A stretch of 9,709 nucleotides of DNA, taken from assembly GCA_021817025.1 (NCBI GenBank), contig JAKAWF010000110.1, positions 1 to 9,709 on the forward strand. Reading direction: 5' to 3'. The DNA comes from a bacterium. Its GTDB lineage: Bacteria; Chloroflexota; Dormibacteria; UBA8260; Bog-877. Positions 1 through 6,306 of this stretch are shown one piece after another. The first letter of the stretch is position 1, and each line of letters opens with the position of its first letter. The translations under genes and the position numbers were made by a program. Below the pieces are notes generated by a model. The model ran no database searches and was not told the origin of the DNA. It saw only the letters and a program-made list of their open reading frames with translations.

Positions 1-2
1 CC

Positions 3-374
3 AAGACCTCCGATGGGGTCTACCAGGAGGCGTGGGGCATGCTCTGCGTCCACTACGCGATTCGAGCCCTGCTCTGCCAGGCCGCTCACGACAGCGACAT
101 CGACCCTGACCGGGTGAGTTTCACCCGTACCCTGCGCGCCGCACGCCGCAGCAGTCGCCGCTCCGTGGGCGACAAGGTCAGCCTCGCCGCGGCTATCCTC
201 CATGCCACCCAGGAGATCCTCGAAGAACTGCTGCCCCGGCGCCGCCTGCGCGCCAATCCCCGCGTCGTGCGCCGCAAGATGACCAGCTTCGCTGTCAAGC
301 GCCCAGAGCACCGCCACTGGCCCCAGCCCACCCTGCCGACTCCGGCGGCCATCGGGATCCTCTCGCCGCCCTAA
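3..374 (+). CDS. IS4-family transposase, C-terminal part (cut by window edge)
   Basis: The frame is open from the first bases and ends at TAA 372-374, giving 123 residues with no start in the window. It begins KTSDGVYQEAWGMLCVHYAIR and contains DPDRVSFTRTLRAARRS and a closing PEHRHWPQPT. In IS4-family DDE transposases of actinobacterial type this is the segment after the Y-R-E-K signature: the S-K-(T/S)-P-D-G-V-xQE-W-G-hhh-x-H-Y-A-hR block, the S-F-T-R-T-L-R-hhR block, and a basic tail ending near R-x-W-P-Q-P. The catalytic residues would lie upstream, outside the window. No frame lesion is visible in this part. Family level is fairly sure; whether the element is intact cannot be judged. Confidence 0.75.
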   Translation, partial: KTSDGVYQEAWGMLCVHYAIRALLCQAAHDSDIDPDRVSFTRTLRAARRSSRRSVGDKVSLAAAILHATQEILEELLPRRRLRANPRVVRRKMTSFAVKRPEHRHWPQPTLPTPAAIGILSPP

Positions 375-476
375 GTTACTGGCATTGGGCCTACGCGGGT
401 GTTGCTGGCCCCATGGGGCCATGTGGCCCAGGTACCCGTCTTTCGGCAGTGGCGTCGAGCGCGGGGCGTCTACTGG
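375..476. other. Spacer between IS4-type gene and IS1634-type element, with 14-bp palindrome
   Basis: No gene is seen here. The stretch holds a perfect 14-bp palindrome, GGCCCCATGGGGCC, at 407-420. It probably contains the right end of the IS4-family element, since such ends usually lie a few tens of bases after the stop codon. The matching left end is outside the window, so the boundary cannot be placed. Confidence 0.4.
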
Positions 477-493
477 CTAGCGGGACTTTCAGA
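477..493 (+). repeat. Left terminal inverted repeat of the IS1634-type element
   Basis: CTAGCGGGACTTTCAGA is identical over 17 bp to the reverse complement of 2423-2439. After base 493 the two ends share only scattered positions, such as the GCGA near base 31 of each end. Confidence 0.9.
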
Positions 494-565
494 AGTTGAG
501 GGTGCGAGGCGCCGGTTCAGGCGGCGCTGAGGGCCGCTGGGGAAGTCAGTAGAGCTGGTTGGGTA

Positions 566-594
566 TGACGAGTATGAGTCGTCCCTAATATAAG
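566..594 (+). promoter_or_regulatory. Possible transposase promoter
   Basis: TGACGA (566-571) is followed after 17 bp by TATAAG (589-594), in the only AT-rich patch of the element's left part. The spacing is standard, but neither box is a close match. The short inverted repeat GACGA/TCGTC (567-571, 579-583) overlaps the -35 and spacer and could bind a regulator or be chance. Confidence 0.25.
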
Positions 595-747
595 ATCCGG
601 CCTGGGAGACACATCCGAACTAGATGCCGGTATCGGCTGTTGCCATGGGGTTGGGGTACGTGGTATGGTCGTGCCTAATCGAGTTACCGCCTCGTCAGCA
701 AGCTCATCCGCGGCCATGCCTACTACTACGCGGCCCGCTCGGCCCGC

Positions 748-2364
748 GTGAATGGCAAGCCCCGCAATGTTGACCAGGTCTACCTGGACAAGGTCGATGA
801 CCTGGTGGCCATGCGGCAGGGAGCACTGACCCCGACCACGCTGAGGACTCGCCACTTTGGGGCAGTGGCGGCGCTCTGGCGGCTGGCGGGGGATCTGGAT
901 CTGGTCGCCACCATCGATCGCCACTGCCCTCAACCGGGCAACCACGCGCCCTCAGTGGGCACCTACCTGGTCCTGGCCGCCATCAACCGAGTGGTGTCGC
1001 CACGCTCCAAGCGAGGCTTCGCCGAGTGGTACGAAACAACGGCCCTGCGCCGCATCTGCGGGATATCCCCCGACCAGCTGAGCAGCCAGGACTTCTGGCA
1101 GGCGATGGACCGGGTACCAGAGGCTGCCCCGGGAGCAATCATGGGTGAGGTGGCCCAAAAGGCACTGGCCCAACTGCCCTTGGGCGATGAGGTGGTGGCC
1201 TTCGAATGCACCAGCTTCTTCACCTGGATCGACAGTGGCAGCAGCCGGCCCCAGATGCCTCGCCGAGGTCATAACAAGGCTCATCGCTACGACCTGCGCC
1301 AGGTAGGGCTGACCCTGGCTACCACGGTGCACAGTGAGATGCCGCTCTTCAACCACGTGTACGCCGGCAACAGTCCAGATGTGACCATATTCCGCGAGGC
1401 CTGGCCGCGGCTGGAGGAGCGCCTCCAGCAGCTGGGGCTGGGCGCGGCGACCGCGGTCTATGACACCGGCAATGTGTCCGTGGTCAACCAGCGCCAGGTG
1501 GACAAGAGCGGCATCAGCTATGTGACCTCGGTGCCGCCAAGCCAGCATCGGGAGTTGTTGGCGGCGCCCCTGGCGAGCTTTCAACTGGCAGCACATCCGA
1601 GGCTCAGCGGGATCCGCTACAGCGCCGGTCAGCAGATGATCCTGCGCCGACAGCGGCTGGTGGTCCAAACCCATAGCCCCACCCTGGCCAGCGGCCAGCT
1701 GGCCGGTCTTCGCCAGCACCTGGTCAGGGCCCAGGCAGCACTATCGGAGCTCCAGGCCATGCTGCAGAGGGGCAGCCGCCGCAAGCCCCCAGATCCCGAA
1801 ACCCTCCGCCACGAGATCGATGGCATCATCTCCGCCCAACACCTGCGCCAAGTGGTGACGACCAAACTCGAGGCCGATGCCCAGAACCGGCCACAACTCC
1901 AGTTCGCAGTCGACGAGGAGCGGGTGACGCACCTGGTCGACCATCTCTTCGGGCGCCGGCTGTGGATCACCAACCATTTGGAGTGGGAGCCGGAGCGGGT
2001 CATCCTCGCCGCCCGAGGTCAGAGTGAGGCTGAGGATGCCTTCCGCCAGCTGCACGCCGAGCGGGCTGTGGCCTGGTCACCGATGTGGCACTGGACCGAC
2101 CAGAAGATCCAAGTGCACGGCCTCTACTGCGTCCTGGGCTTGATGCTGGTCCGCCTGCTCCAGCACCGCGCCGCTGCCGTTGCCGACACCAGGGAGCCGC
2201 AGTCCTTGATCGCCGACCTTGACGAGGTCACCGAGTCCCCCTTGATCTACCCTGCGGCCGGTGGAGGTCGAGGCCGTCCTCGGACTGCGGCGGTCATCTC
2301 CGAGACAACCCCTCGCCAGCAGAGCCTCCTCGAGGCCACCGGCGCTCTCGCCATCGGCCCGTAG
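748..2364 (+). CDS. IS1634-family DDE transposase, probably 5'-damaged
   Basis: From GTG 748 the frame gives 538 residues. The core reads as an IS1634/IS1549-type transposase of the IS4-like DDE group. RRGHNKAHRYDLRQVGL (residues 172-188) and PLFNHVYAGN (199-208) are family blocks. YDTGN around D239 is the second catalytic site. EAEDAFRQL with E429, followed by WHWTDQKIQVHGLYCVLGL (447-465), is the third. The usual first site is a D in a YDTTNF-like motif, but here it reads FECTSF with E153 (codon GAA at 1204-1206). Residues 320-390 form the charged insertion typical of the family.

The start is doubtful. The same frame upstream reads SSYRLVSKLIRGHAYYYAA from 679, a normal N-terminus for this family. 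However, a TAA at 676-678 blocks it and no ATG, GTG, TTG or CTG codon lies between that stop and 748. ATG 665 and GTG 671 sit in the neighbouring frame, so a small indel near 670-680 is likely. The copy may be inactive. Confidence 0.85.
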   Translation: MNGKPRNVDQVYLDKVDDLVAMRQGALTPTTLRTRHFGAVAALWRLAGDLDLVATIDRHCPQPGNHAPSVGTYLVLAAINRVVSPRSKRGFAEWYETTALRRICGISPDQLSSQDFWQAMDRVPEAAPGAIMGEVAQKALAQLPLGDEVVAFECTSFFTWIDSGSSRPQMPRRGHNKAHRYDLRQVGLTLATTVHSEMPLFNHVYAGNSPDVTIFREAWPRLEERLQQLGLGAATAVYDTGNVSVVNQRQVDKSGISYVTSVPPSQHRELLAAPLASFQLAAHPRLSGIRYSAGQQMILRRQRLVVQTHSPTLASGQLAGLRQHLVRAQAALSELQAMLQRGSRRKPPDPETLRHEIDGIISAQHLRQVVTTKLEADAQNRPQLQFAVDEERVTHLVDHLFGRRLWITNHLEWEPERVILAARGQSEAEDAFRQLHAERAVAWSPMWHWTDQKIQVHGLYCVLGLMLVRLLQHRAAAVADTREPQSLIADLDEVTESPLIYPAAGGGRGRPRTAAVISETTPRQQSLLEATGALAIGP

Positions 2365-2422
2365 GTACTACGCCTGCCTACCCCTTCGCCGAGTTCAATC
2401 CAGCCCCTTCGCCCGCCAAATC

Positions 2423-2439
2423 TCTGAAAGTCCCGCTAG
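2423..2439 (-). repeat. Right terminal inverted repeat of the IS1634-type element
   Basis: TCTGAAAGTCCCGCTAG is the exact reverse complement of the left end at 477-493. It lies 59 bp after the transposase stop codon, which fixes the right boundary of the element at 2439. Confidence 0.9.
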
Positions 2440-2469
2440 GTCCCACCACCGGACCAGGGCACATCTCGT

Positions 2470-2497
2470 CCGACCTCGCGGGAGCCCGCGAGGTCGG
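2470..2497. repeat. 13-bp perfect inverted repeat (hairpin) beside the IS boundary
   Basis: The arms CCGACCTCGCGGG (2470-2482) and CCCGCGAGGTCGG (2485-2497) pair perfectly around a 2-nt centre. No T-run follows on either strand, so it is not a standard intrinsic terminator. It lies 30 bp right of the IS end and about 100 bp ahead of the tad promoter. It could block read-through from the transposase, bind a protein, or be the end of an older element. Confidence 0.6.
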
Positions 2498-2596
2498 CGA
2501 GCGGCTGCAACAGGCCCAATGCGGGGCTGCGGTCCTTTGGCGAAGAGTTCGCGGGCACCCTCGTGGCTGGCTGTTGACACTAGGAATCCAAGGAAG

Positions 2597-2624
2597 TTGT
2601 TACACGTCCGTTACAGGATATGAT
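2597..2624 (+). promoter_or_regulatory. Likely promoter of the tad-like operon
   Basis: TTGTTA (2597-2602), a 16-bp spacer and TATGAT (2619-2624) form a housekeeping-type promoter, which predicts a start near 2631 and a leader of about 35 nt. An exact TTGACA also occurs at 2574-2579, but no good -10 box lies 16-18 bp after it. The area is clearly less GC-rich than its surroundings. Confidence 0.5.
2599..2615 (+). promoter_or_regulatory. Direct repeat GTTACA-N5-GTTACA, candidate operator
   Basis: GTTACA at 2599-2604 recurs exactly at 2610-2615. The centre-to-centre distance is 11 bp, about one helical turn, and both copies lie within or at the edge of the -35/-10 spacer of the proposed tad promoter. 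Phased half-sites in this position are the usual design of a site for a dimeric regulator. The regulator is unknown and two 6-bp copies can arise by chance. Confidence 0.35.
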
Positions 2625-2666
2625 GGGTACTTGGTGGCCAAACTCAGTTAAGCTCCGTGTCCAGCC

Positions 2667-3152
2667 ATGGGCAAACACTCTCACACGCCGGGACCGTCAC
2701 CGTCATGGGGCCGCATCCGGCCGCGCTGGCGCCAACCTGGGCAGGCGATCACCGAGTTCGCGGTGGTGTTGCCGGTGGCGGTCGTGATCCTGGCTCTGGC
2801 GGCTACTGGGGGCGAGATGGTGATGACGGACATCGGCCTCACCCAGGCGGCTCGAGCCGGAGCCATCGCGGCGGCTCACGACGCTGCGGCAACCCCGCCC
2901 GACTCGATCGGTGTGCAGACAACGGACGCCCGAACCGCCGCCAACAATGAGCAAGGGGGGGTGGGGTCCATTCAGTGTTCTGGGGCCGTTCCTTCCGGCT
3001 GCGTCTCGGTGGTGGACATGAAAGCGGGAGTTGCCCCGCTGGAGAATCGCGTGGTCAGCCTGGTCCAGGTCCGAGTGTGGGAGACCATCATGCCTTTCGT
3101 CCCCATTTTCGGAAACGTCACCATCCAAGCAGAGGCCACGGCGCCCCAATGA
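2667..3152 (+). CDS. TadE-like minor pseudopilin (Tad/Flp pilus)
   Basis: This is a 161-residue protein with a basic N-terminus (1-24), then GQAITEFAVVLPV (25-37) inside a single membrane helix (about 31-47), then an outside domain. The G25|QAITE30 pattern, with Glu at +5, matches the prepilin-peptidase processing motif that TadE-type pseudopilins share with Flp pilins. DIGLTQAARAGA (55-66) is the conserved segment after the helix. The C-terminal part ends in a short beta-type stretch around FGNVTIQAEA. Length is normal for TadE. Such proteins act at the inner membrane in assembly of Flp pili or related surface fibres. ATG 2667 is the only ATG ahead of the helix in this frame; no clear Shine-Dalgarno is seen. 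The stop overlaps the next start (ATGA at 3149-3152), which implies translational coupling. No ATPase, platform or pilin gene is in the window. Confidence 0.8.
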   Translation: MGKHSHTPGPSPSWGRIRPRWRQPGQAITEFAVVLPVAVVILALAATGGEMVMTDIGLTQAARAGAIAAAHDAAATPPDSIGVQTTDARTAANNEQGGVGSIQCSGAVPSGCVSVVDMKAGVAPLENRVVSLVQVRVWETIMPFVPIFGNVTIQAEATAPQ

Positions 3153-5119
3153 GCATCTCTCCGCATCGTAACCTTGGCGCCTCCCACTGGACCGGCGGGC
3201 GCCCCCGCCAGCAGGGACAGGTGGCGGTGCTGTTTGCGCTTAGTCTGGTGGTGCTGCTGATGGCCGTGGCAGTCGCGATCGACGGCGGCTTCGGCCTACT
3301 TCAATATCGCCAGGCCCAGAACGCCGCCGACTTCGCCGCTCAGGCCGGAGCCACCGCCTTGCAGAGCAACTGCGATGGAGCGCTGAACCCTCCCCCTGTG
3401 ACCGGCAACCAGGTGGTGAAGGTGCTCGATGACGAGGTGAACATCAACGCTCCGGCGGCGGCGGCGCCCTTCAGTGCCCCGAACAGGCATTGGACCGCCT
3501 ACTACCTCTCCAACCAGCAGTACCCGAACGGCCAGTACATGCCCCTGTATGCACCCGGCTCCAGCCCTCCCGCCGAGGTGCCAGTGACCGCCACTTCCGC
3601 CGTGGTTCCGGTGGGAGCGTGCGGGATCCACATCACCGTGCAACCCCAGTGGCCCCCATTCATCGCGCAGATCATGGGGGTGACCCGGCTCAAGACCGTA
3701 ACCGGAGCGGCGGCGGTCAACACCGTGGTGCAGGGTGGTCCACTGACAAGCATCGTGTCGCTGTCAGAGAACGGCGCCCACACTATTCTGATGGCCGGCG
3801 ATGGCCAGTTCAACGTAACCGGCACCATCTTCGACAACGCCAACGGCTGTCTCGACACCAACTGTGGTCAGTGGGGCCGCCCGGACGTGATCGATGGCAA
3901 ACAGTCCGGGACCATGACCGACCGCGGAAACATCGAGTCCTACGTGCAAACGCCCTGGGATTCGTGCTTCGGCAGCGCCTCGAACAATCCGCCGCCGGCC
4001 GGTGTCAACCCAGGCTCGACCCCACCCCCAGCACCGTGGAACAGCGCGGTCTGCAGCCAGAACAATACCACCATCCAGTACTACCACTGGAAAGGCGGCT
4101 ACCCCCAATTCACCAGCGATCCTCTGGCCAACAACCCAAACCTACCGGAGCCGCAGGCGACCGATGCCAACTGTCCGGGGCGGCCGGTCATGTATTTCAA
4201 TGGCCCGGGCCCGCCGGCAGGCAACGTGTACCAACCGGGTGTCTACAACTACACCGTGGTGGTTACCGGAAGCGCCACCTTCGAAAATTGCAGCCAGGTG
4301 TTGGGGCAGTCAGGCGGGTCAACCTCCTACACCGGTCTCTACGACTTTCGACAGGGAGTGGTGCTTCGGCCGGCCCACACCGCTGACACGGTGACCGGGC
4401 AGAACGTGCTCTTCTTCACCCAGAACCCACCATCCAAGATCAACGGCGTGCAGAACCAGGGCGACGGCGAGCCGGTGATTGGGGGCTTCAACGGAAACTG
4501 CCCGCCGCAGCCGAACAACAACAGCAACGACAACTGCAACGCCGTCAACTCGCCGGCCGAGCAGGCGATTGGCTGGAATCCAAACTCGGTGTCCCAGCAG
4601 GGGCTCAACGACTCGGTGGAGATGGGCGGCCATGGGACGATCAACCTGTCCGCGCCGAACTCCGGTACCTGGCTGGGCTTCCTGCTCTGGCAGGACCGCG
4701 GGGGGGCTCCGGCCGCGCCCACCTTGTCCAATCCTTGCGGGACCACCACGCCTGCCAACTTCGGGTTCGACGCCATGCCGGGCGACAGCGCGAACATCAC
4801 CTTGAGCGGGATCGTCTACAACGACAGCTGCATCGGGGGCCAGAACCCAGCCCATGAGACCTACTGGGGAGAAGGTGGCAGCCAGAACGGGATCCCCTTC
4901 CTGCCGGGCGGAATGCTCGTCGCTGGCTTCGGAATCGATAGCCAGACCGGCATGACCTGCGGAGCGGGGCAGCCCGGTTACGGCACCGGGTGCCGAGTCA
5001 CGATCAACGGCCTGGCCACGGTCGATGTCTTCCAGACCCAGGGCAACACCGTCCTCAATATCACGGGCAGCACTTTCAATATCCCGGGCGTGCAAGGCTC
5101 GGCGATTCTCACCCAGTAG
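3149..5119 (+). CDS. Large TadG-like protein with beta-rich extracellular domain
   Basis: This protein has 656 residues. A basic N-terminus (1-22) precedes GQVAVLFALSLVVLLMAVAV (23-42) in one membrane helix that ends at AIDGG (44-47). Next comes LQYRQAQNAADFAAQAGATA (51-70), the hallmark TadG/Flp-assembly segment. Residues 75-190 complete the conserved TadG part. Residues 195-656 form a large outside domain rich in Asn, Gly, Pro and Thr, with more than ten Cys that could form disulfides. The segment GTWLGFLLWQDRGG (506-519) and the following ITLSGIVYNDS (550-560) resemble the 'sGpyaGhhhfqDR ... l.GtiY.p' pattern seen in other long TadG proteins.

TadG proteins are inner-membrane anchored and help pilus assembly or adhesion. 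The start at 3149 was preferred to an upstream ATG at 2975 in the same frame because the extra 58 residues only overlap TadE in another frame, and because of the ATGA coupling. No frame lesion is visible. Confidence 0.8.
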   Translation: MSISPHRNLGASHWTGGRPRQQGQVAVLFALSLVVLLMAVAVAIDGGFGLLQYRQAQNAADFAAQAGATALQSNCDGALNPPPVTGNQVVKVLDDEVNINAPAAAAPFSAPNRHWTAYYLSNQQYPNGQYMPLYAPGSSPPAEVPVTATSAVVPVGACGIHITVQPQWPPFIAQIMGVTRLKTVTGAAAVNTVVQGGPLTSIVSLSENGAHTILMAGDGQFNVTGTIFDNANGCLDTNCGQWGRPDVIDGKQSGTMTDRGNIESYVQTPWDSCFGSASNNPPPAGVNPGSTPPPAPWNSAVCSQNNTTIQYYHWKGGYPQFTSDPLANNPNLPEPQATDANCPGRPVMYFNGPGPPAGNVYQPGVYNYTVVVTGSATFENCSQVLGQSGGSTSYTGLYDFRQGVVLRPAHTADTVTGQNVLFFTQNPPSKINGVQNQGDGEPVIGGFNGNCPPQPNNNSNDNCNAVNSPAEQAIGWNPNSVSQQGLNDSVEMGGHGTINLSAPNSGTWLGFLLWQDRGGAPAAPTLSNPCGTTTPANFGFDAMPGDSANITLSGIVYNDSCIGGQNPAHETYWGEGGSQNGIPFLPGGMLVAGFGIDSQTGMTCGAGQPGYGTGCRVTINGLATVDVFQTQGNTVLNITGSTFNIPGVQGSAILTQ

Positions 5120-5123
5120 CCGG

Positions 5124-5657
5124 ATGAGAGGCAGGCAACGGGCGCAGAGCACCGTCGAGTTCGCTTTGGTAGCGCCTATCTTCTTCGCGGTCCTCTTCGG
5201 GATCATCGCGTGCGGCATCCTGCTGTTCCAGGCCAGCGCGATCTCCGACGCGGCCCAGTCTGGGGCACGCCAGGCCATCATCGAGTTCTACCACAACCCT
5301 CTGGTAGGGGGCTGCGAGCCAGGGGTTCCGGCCGCTTCCGGGTCGGGGGCGCCGACTTACATGCCGACGGTGGTTCAGCATGCCGCCAACATCGTGCAGG
5401 TTGACAGCAGGCGACTCTGCCAGCAGGGGAGCGCTACCAGTGCCGACAGCTTCTGCGCGAACGGGCAGGCCGGGACTCTGGTTCAGGCGCCCATAAGCGG
5501 CACCGGAGACGCGATGATCGAGTTGTGTGCCATCGGCGGCTTCACCGCTCCGTCGGCATTCAAGGTGCAGGTCACCTTCGTCGCCCACCCCCTGGAGCCG
5601 CTCCTGGGGGCGCAGGTCGACCTGAAATCCACCAGCATCCTGGCCGCTCAACCATGA
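5124..5657 (+). CDS. TadE/TadF-like minor pseudopilin
   Basis: This 177-residue protein starts 4 nt after the TadG stop. It opens MRGRQRAQSTVEFALVAPIF; QSTVEF followed by a hydrophobic helix (about 12-35) is the classic TadE signature. The processing motif is A7|QSTVE12, with Ala instead of Gly at -1 and Glu at +5. ISDAAQSGARQAI (40-52) is the conserved post-helix segment where pseudopilins pack. The outside part has four Cys. It ends VTFVAHPLEPLLGAQVDL and LKSTSILAAQP, a normal TadE-type C-terminal strand pair. ATG 5124 fits the family N-terminus; an earlier in-frame ATG at 5025 lies inside TadG and was rejected. It completes an E-G-E/F trio, the usual minor pseudopilin set of Tad loci. Confidence 0.8.
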   Translation: MRGRQRAQSTVEFALVAPIFFAVLFGIIACGILLFQASAISDAAQSGARQAIIEFYHNPLVGGCEPGVPAASGSGAPTYMPTVVQHAANIVQVDSRRLCQQGSATSADSFCANGQAGTLVQAPISGTGDAMIELCAIGGFTAPSAFKVQVTFVAHPLEPLLGAQVDLKSTSILAAQP

Positions 5658-6001
5658 ACGCTGCGGGGCTTGGGCGCAGGTCTTCGCGATGCAGCTCTGG
5701 GGGCCGTTGTTGTGGAGCGCCATCCCCGAGGTGGCGCATCTTCCACAACTGCGCCCTCACGACAATCGGTTGGCGCCTGTGGCCAGCGGCGGATGCCATC
5801 GAGGACCCGGTCCCGGTGGGCGGCGCGACCGGTCGCAGCGCGAGCTGGGCGAGGCGGTGCTCCATCGACAGCATGACCTGGGAGGCGACCGCTGGCTGCG
5901 CCCACAACTACACGCGGAAGGTTGCCCCGGACAGCCGTTGGGGACGCCACCGCCCGCCTTTCATGGGAGGGGGTGCCGGTGGGAACTTGCCGCCGCTGTA
6001 G
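5654..6001 (+). CDS. Doubtful 115-residue ORF overlapping the tadE/F end
   Basis: An ATGA overlap (5654-5657) places this frame as a possible fourth operon member, and codons after about 5790 are G/C-ending like real genes here. Against it, the product is rich in Trp, Arg and Cys, has no membrane helix or signal, and matches no family known to me. Other frames over the same stretch are also open and equally uninformative. It may be a decayed gene. No function is assigned. Confidence 0.25.
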   Translation: MNAAGLGRRSSRCSSGGRCCGAPSPRWRIFHNCALTTIGWRLWPAADAIEDPVPVGGATGRSASWARRCSIDSMTWEATAGCAHNYTRKVAPDSRWGRHRPPFMGGGAGGNLPPL

Positions 6002-6303
6002 GTCGCCCCGTGTCGTCCCTCGCCTAACGGGTCTACCACGTTACCTGATCTGGGCCATTGTTCGAGGCTGGGGCGCACCAGCCTCGAAAAAGTCATGCAG
6101 GGGTCTTCGGTTCGCGGCCAGCGCAAACTGCCATCTCCTTGATAGATGACCAACCTGGGCGCGGGGCCCGCTCGGCGGGTCCGGGCATGGCGGTGCGAAG
6201 GCTGGAATTGATGCACGGAGGGTCCCAGAATGACGAAATTGGGACAGGCGTACACCACCTTGAGGGGGGCGCGCAGGTGGGTGATGGTGCAGAATGACCC
6301 GGA
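6002..6303. other. Non-coding stretch ahead of the sigma factor gene
   Basis: No credible gene is seen; long minus-strand frames here are shadows that run into the sigma factor gene. It holds the hairpin at 6061-6088 and presumably the sigma gene promoter. No clear -35/-10 pair or ECF-type promoter could be picked with confidence. Confidence 0.4.
6061..6088. repeat. 11-bp perfect hairpin between tad operon and sigma gene
   Basis: The arms TTCGAGGCTGG (6061-6071) and CCAGCCTCGAA (6078-6088) pair perfectly around the 6-nt loop GGCGCA. On the plus strand it is followed by AAA rather than a T-run, so it is not a canonical terminator for the tad operon. On the minus strand the T-run precedes the stem. 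It may be a U-tract-less terminator or the end of a mobile element. Confidence 0.5.
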
Positions 6304-6306
6304 GTG

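Larger units (their letters stand above)
477..2439 (+). mobile_element. IS1634-family insertion sequence, near complete (1963 bp)
   Basis: The element is bounded by perfect 17-bp terminal inverted repeats: CTAGCGGGACTTTCAGA at 477-493 and its exact reverse complement at 2423-2439. A weaker match continues inward to about 31 bp. It carries a single transposase gene reading toward the right end. Length and one-gene layout fit the IS1634 family of DDE elements. No short target duplication is evident: the left flank ends ..CTACTGG and the right flank starts GTCCCAC.. Members of this family (IS1549, IS1634) are known for long, variable target duplications, which a single 9.7-kb window may not reveal. 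The transposase has two apparent defects, described in its own entry, so the copy may be immobile. Confidence 0.85.

Noticed and set aside
952..1719. 255-codon minus-strand ORF inside the transposase gene
   Set aside because: It is the shadow of the IS1634-type transposase, whose motifs are clear on the plus strand.
2261..2623. 120-codon ORF crossing the right end of the IS element
   Set aside because: It overlaps the transposase end in another frame, crosses the terminal repeat, and shows no domain.
2975..3148. Upstream ATG that would lengthen TadG by 58 residues
   Set aside because: The extra part lies wholly inside the TadE gene in another frame, has no family features, and the ATGA junction at 3149 is the natural start.
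4319..5281. 320-codon minus-strand ORF
   Set aside because: It is antisense to TadG and the next gene, has no recognisable motif, and reflects the high GC at third positions of the real genes.
6061..6091. Hairpin as intrinsic terminator of the tad operon
   Set aside because: The stem is followed by A residues, not T, on the plus strand, so the canonical signal is absent; kept only as a hairpin.
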